From contig JAIVHA010000078.1 of assembly GCA_020201295.1 (NCBI GenBank), forward strand, positions 1-8,911: 8,911 bases of DNA, given 5' to 3'. Source of the DNA: Lysobacteraceae bacterium. GTDB taxonomy: Bacteria > Pseudomonadota > Gammaproteobacteria > DSM-19610. The position numbers and the translations under genes are program-made. Shown in pieces: positions 6,980 through 8,911 of the stretch. Each line of letters begins with the position of its first letter. Positions within the stretch are counted from its first letter, which is position 1. A model generated the notes under the pieces. It ran no database searches and was not told the DNA's origin. It saw only the letters and a list, made by a program, of their open reading frames with translations.

Positions 6980-7019
6980 GTGCGGTTCCCATCCTCAACC
7001 AGACGAAAGGACATGAGAC

Positions 7020-7349
7020 ATGGCTGACGTTCAGGATTACAAACAGGCTATCAAGTTCGAAACCTTCTCTTATCTGCCGCAGTTATCCGCCGATCAAATC
7101 CGCGATCAGATTCGCTATGTGATCGCCCAGGGGTGGAATCCCGCGATAGAGCATGTGGAGCCGGAGCGTTCCTTCAACCACTACTGGTACATGTGGAAGC
7201 TGCCCATGTTCGGTGAGCAGAACGTGGATGTGGTGCTTGCCGAGCTCGAGAGCTGCCACCGCGAGCATCCGGGACACCATGTGCGACTGATCGGCTACGA
7301 CAACTACGCCCAGAGCCAGGGTACCGCGTTCGTGGTGTATCGCGCCTGA
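7020..7349 (+). CDS. cbbS: RuBisCO small subunit, form IA
   Basis: 109 aa, the normal length for a form IA small subunit. It caps the L8 core as part of the L8S8 enzyme and, in carboxysome organisms, helps dock RuBisCO to CsoS2. Family signatures are the FETFSYLPQLS opening, QGWNPAIEHVEP, NHYWYMWKLPMFG and the C-terminal HHVRLIGYDNYAQSQGTAFVVYR. AAAGGA (7006-7011) lies eight bases before the ATG. The gene is intact, in contrast to its neighbours. It follows the original cbbL stop by 40 nt, but ribosomes reading the frameshifted cbbL would cross this start and stop at 7122. Confidence 0.95.
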   Translation: MADVQDYKQAIKFETFSYLPQLSADQIRDQIRYVIAQGWNPAIEHVEPERSFNHYWYMWKLPMFGEQNVDVVLAELESCHREHPGHHVRLIGYDNYAQSQGTAFVVYRA

Positions 7350-7355
7350 CCCGGT

Positions 7356-7374
7356 GCCACGCAGTATGCGTGGC
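7356..7374 (+). other. Stem-loop between cbbS and csoS2
   Basis: A perfect 8-bp stem GCCACGCA / TGCGTGGC with a GTA loop starts six bases after the cbbS stop codon. No T-run follows, so it is not a typical intrinsic terminator. In a carboxysome operon, where RuBisCO is needed in large excess over CsoS2, such a structure may stabilise the upstream cbbLS message or reduce read-through into csoS2. This role is inferred. Confidence 0.55.
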
Positions 7375-7402
7375 GGAGTGAATGCGAGGACGAGGAATCA
7401 CC

Positions 7403-7918
7403 ATGCCTGAACAGACTGGAAACGCCGCGGCCCGGGGCCGCGCGGCCGCTCAGGAACGGCGGCGAGCAATCGCGCAGCTCGGTGGCGCACGCAAGGGTCC
7501 GGGGCGGACCGACACGTCCGCCCAGGATAATAGCCTGGCGGGCCTGAGCGGACGTGAATTGGCGCGTGCGCGCAGAGCCATGCTGGCACAAGGCGGCAAG
7601 AACGCCGCTGCCATGCCCGCCGCGCAGTCCACGCCAAAGCCCGTGGAAAACAGGAAGCCACCGACAGACCTGCCCGAACCGGAAGGGTCCGCGTCGGGTG
7701 CGGAAGTGTCCGGAGAATCCATCGACTCCACGGATCTCGACACCCTGTGCGAAATCGTCGAGCAGGATCCGGCGGCATTGGGAGGTGAGGCCAACCGTGT
7801 GCGGCAGTTATGCCGTGCGCGACGCCATGCCACCGCCCAAGGTCGAGGTGGGTACCACTCTTTCCGGCCAGTTCGTGACCGGCTCCCAGATGGAGCGCAG
7901 CCCGCGCGTGTCGGGTAA
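7403..7918 (+). pseudogene. csoS2: csoS2, N-terminal fragment
   Basis: CsoS2 is the disordered scaffold of alpha-carboxysomes; its N-terminal repeats bind RuBisCO. The ATG at 7403 has AGGA (7393-7396) six bases upstream and is preferred over an in-frame ATG at 7382. Repeats with the basic helical pattern are seen at residues 11-31 (ERRRAIAQLGG), 47-68 (LSGRELARARRAML) and 128-141 (EANRVRQLCRARR), joined by low-complexity linkers. Real coding stops after about residue 141 (7825). From there this frame is noise to a stop at 7918, while the CsoS2 pattern resumes one frame over at about 7833. H. neapolitanus CsoS2 has further N-terminal sequence with additional repeats between these two points, so a deletion with frameshift is likely; a naturally short domain with a one-base indel is the alternative. 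Confidence 0.8.
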
Positions 7919-8911
7919 TGAACCCGGCGCTTGCCGCGTGGTGACCGGCACGGAATACGTGGGCACGGAACAGTACGCGACCTTCTGCGAAGGACGCCCC
8001 GCCGCGTCCGCGCCCAAGGTGGGCATGAGTGCCACCAGTCGCGGAATGTGGGTGTCGGGCAATGAGGTAGGCCGTTCGCAGCGGGTTACCGGTGATGAAG
8101 CGGGCAGTTGCAAGCCGGTTACCGGGACCGAATACCTGGGCAGCGAAAAGTTCGCCGAGTTCTGCCCGTCACAGCCGCTCCCCGAGCGCCCCGAAAAGGT
8201 GAGCATCGGTGCCACCGAGCGCAAGGGCATGGTGGTGACCGGCAGTGACGAGGCGCGTGCCAACCATGCCACCGGCGCCGAGGCGGGGGCGCGGCGTGCC
8301 ATAACGGGTTCCCAGTATGCCGATGCCGGCGTGGCCCGGCTCACCATCAATGGCGCGCCATCCAAGGTGGCCCTGACCCATACCATCGCGGGCCGCCCGG
8401 TGTCCGGCACCGAGGTCGGCCATTCAGTGAAGGTCACCGGTGACGAAGCGGGTGCCTGTCGCGGGATCTCCGGCACCGAGTATCTGAGCAACGAACAATT
8501 CCAGACGGTGTGCGGCACCCGGCCCGCGCCTACACCCACCAAGGTGGGTGTGGATCGCAGTCGTGGCGGCCTGGCAGTGACCGGCAACCTGGTGGACCGT
8601 TCCGAAAAGGTGACCGGTAACGAGCCCGGGTCCTGTCAGCGCTTGACGGGGTCGCAGTACGGTGAAAGCCGCCTGTGTGGGGGTGGTGTCGACAAGGTTC
8701 GGGAGATGCACACCCTTTCCGGGCGTGCCTTGACCGGTACCACGGTGGCTCACGCCCCAAAAATGAGCGGTGACGAGCGCGGGGGGTGTCTGCCCGTCAC
8801 CGGGACCGAATACCACGGTCAGGAGCAGTACCAGGCGTACTGCTAAGGCACCCCGACGCCCGTCGCTCCCAAGGTGGGCGTGAGCCAGACGATGCTTGGC
8901 CAGATGGTCTC
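7827..8911 (+). pseudogene. csoS2: csoS2, middle-repeat region with premature TAA, cut by the window end
   Basis: Six middle repeats, which interact with shell proteins, begin at KVEVG, KVGMS, KVSIG, KVALT, KVGVD and KVREM. Most follow the pattern KVG-x(n)-TGT-x-V-x-R-S-x(2)-VTG-[DN]-E-x-G-x-C-x(2)-VTGTEY-x(7)-C. Repeats 3 and 5 deviate (ITGSQYADAGVARLTINGAP and LTGSQYGESRLCGGGV) in the same way as in H. neapolitanus. The likely upstream junction is 7825-7833. A TAA at 8844-8846 directly follows the EQYQAYC end of repeat 6, but the same frame continues as GTPTPVAPKVGVSQTMLGQMV to the window end, clearly another repeat start. The C-terminal domain would lie beyond the window. Some CsoS2 proteins are made as a short and a long form by -1 frameshifting, but here the downstream coding stays in the same frame. 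Confidence 0.8.

Noticed and set aside
5707..7122. A full-length 471-aa RuBisCO large subunit
   Set aside because: The length fits but the last 57 residues do not resemble RuBisCO; the true C-terminus lies in another frame.
7800..7918. Programmed frameshift as the reason for the csoS2 frame change
   Set aside because: Known csoS2 frameshifting is -1 and occurs late in the gene; here the change is early, in the other sense, and N-terminal sequence appears to be missing.
7839..8911. CRISPR-like or tandem DNA repeat array
   Set aside because: The repetition is at the protein level (CsoS2 middle repeats of about 50-60 residues) and the DNA copies diverge; no short identical repeats with unique spacers are seen.

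Overview
The window looks like the chromosome of a GC-rich gammaproteobacterial chemolithoautotroph, probably a sulfur oxidiser of the Thioalkalivibrio/Halothiobacillus type. Evidence: a form IA RuBisCO operon with a divergent cbbR, an alpha-carboxysome scaffold gene (csoS2) close in sequence to the Halothiobacillus neapolitanus protein as I remember it, and genes for oxygen-independent ubiquinone synthesis. No taxonomic marker is present, so the lineage is inferred.

Left part (1-3143, genes on the minus strand). A compact operon reads yhcC-like radical SAM gene, ubiU, ubiV, with 1-nt and 4-nt overlaps. UbiU and UbiV keep all four iron-sulfur cysteines each, at the family spacing. Upstream of the operon is an FNR-type dyad (TTGAC-N4-GTCAA) placed exactly where a class II activator would sit relative to a -10-like hexamer. 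A 208-bp MITE-like element with 18-bp inverted ends, flanked by CTAG, has inserted at the ubiV stop codon.

Middle part (3144-5706). After a REP doublet (26-bp perfect inverted repeat) comes a 330-aa protein that I read as an LCIB/LCIC-type carbonic anhydrase, then cbbR with an unusual Lys/Arg-rich tail. Both are on the minus strand. The 150-bp gap between cbbR and cbbL holds candidate CbbR half-sites and a candidate promoter.

Right part (5707-8911, plus strand). The order cbbL, cbbS, csoS2 is that of an alpha-carboxysome operon, but two of the three genes are broken. cbbL is normal up to residue 414, then about 150 nt are missing with a frameshift; the last eight residues of the normal protein (DKLDVQNR) remain in another frame. 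csoS2 changes frame after its N-terminal repeats, probably through a deletion, and has an in-frame TAA after its sixth middle repeat although the coding pattern continues beyond it. cbbS is intact.

How the parts relate: LCIB-like protein, CbbR, RuBisCO and CsoS2 would together form a CO2-concentrating and fixing module, while the yhcC-ubiUV operon would support quinone synthesis under low oxygen. The three lesions within about 1.9 kb suggest either a decaying carboxysome locus in an organism with another RuBisCO, or a damaged assembly. The sequence alone cannot separate these.
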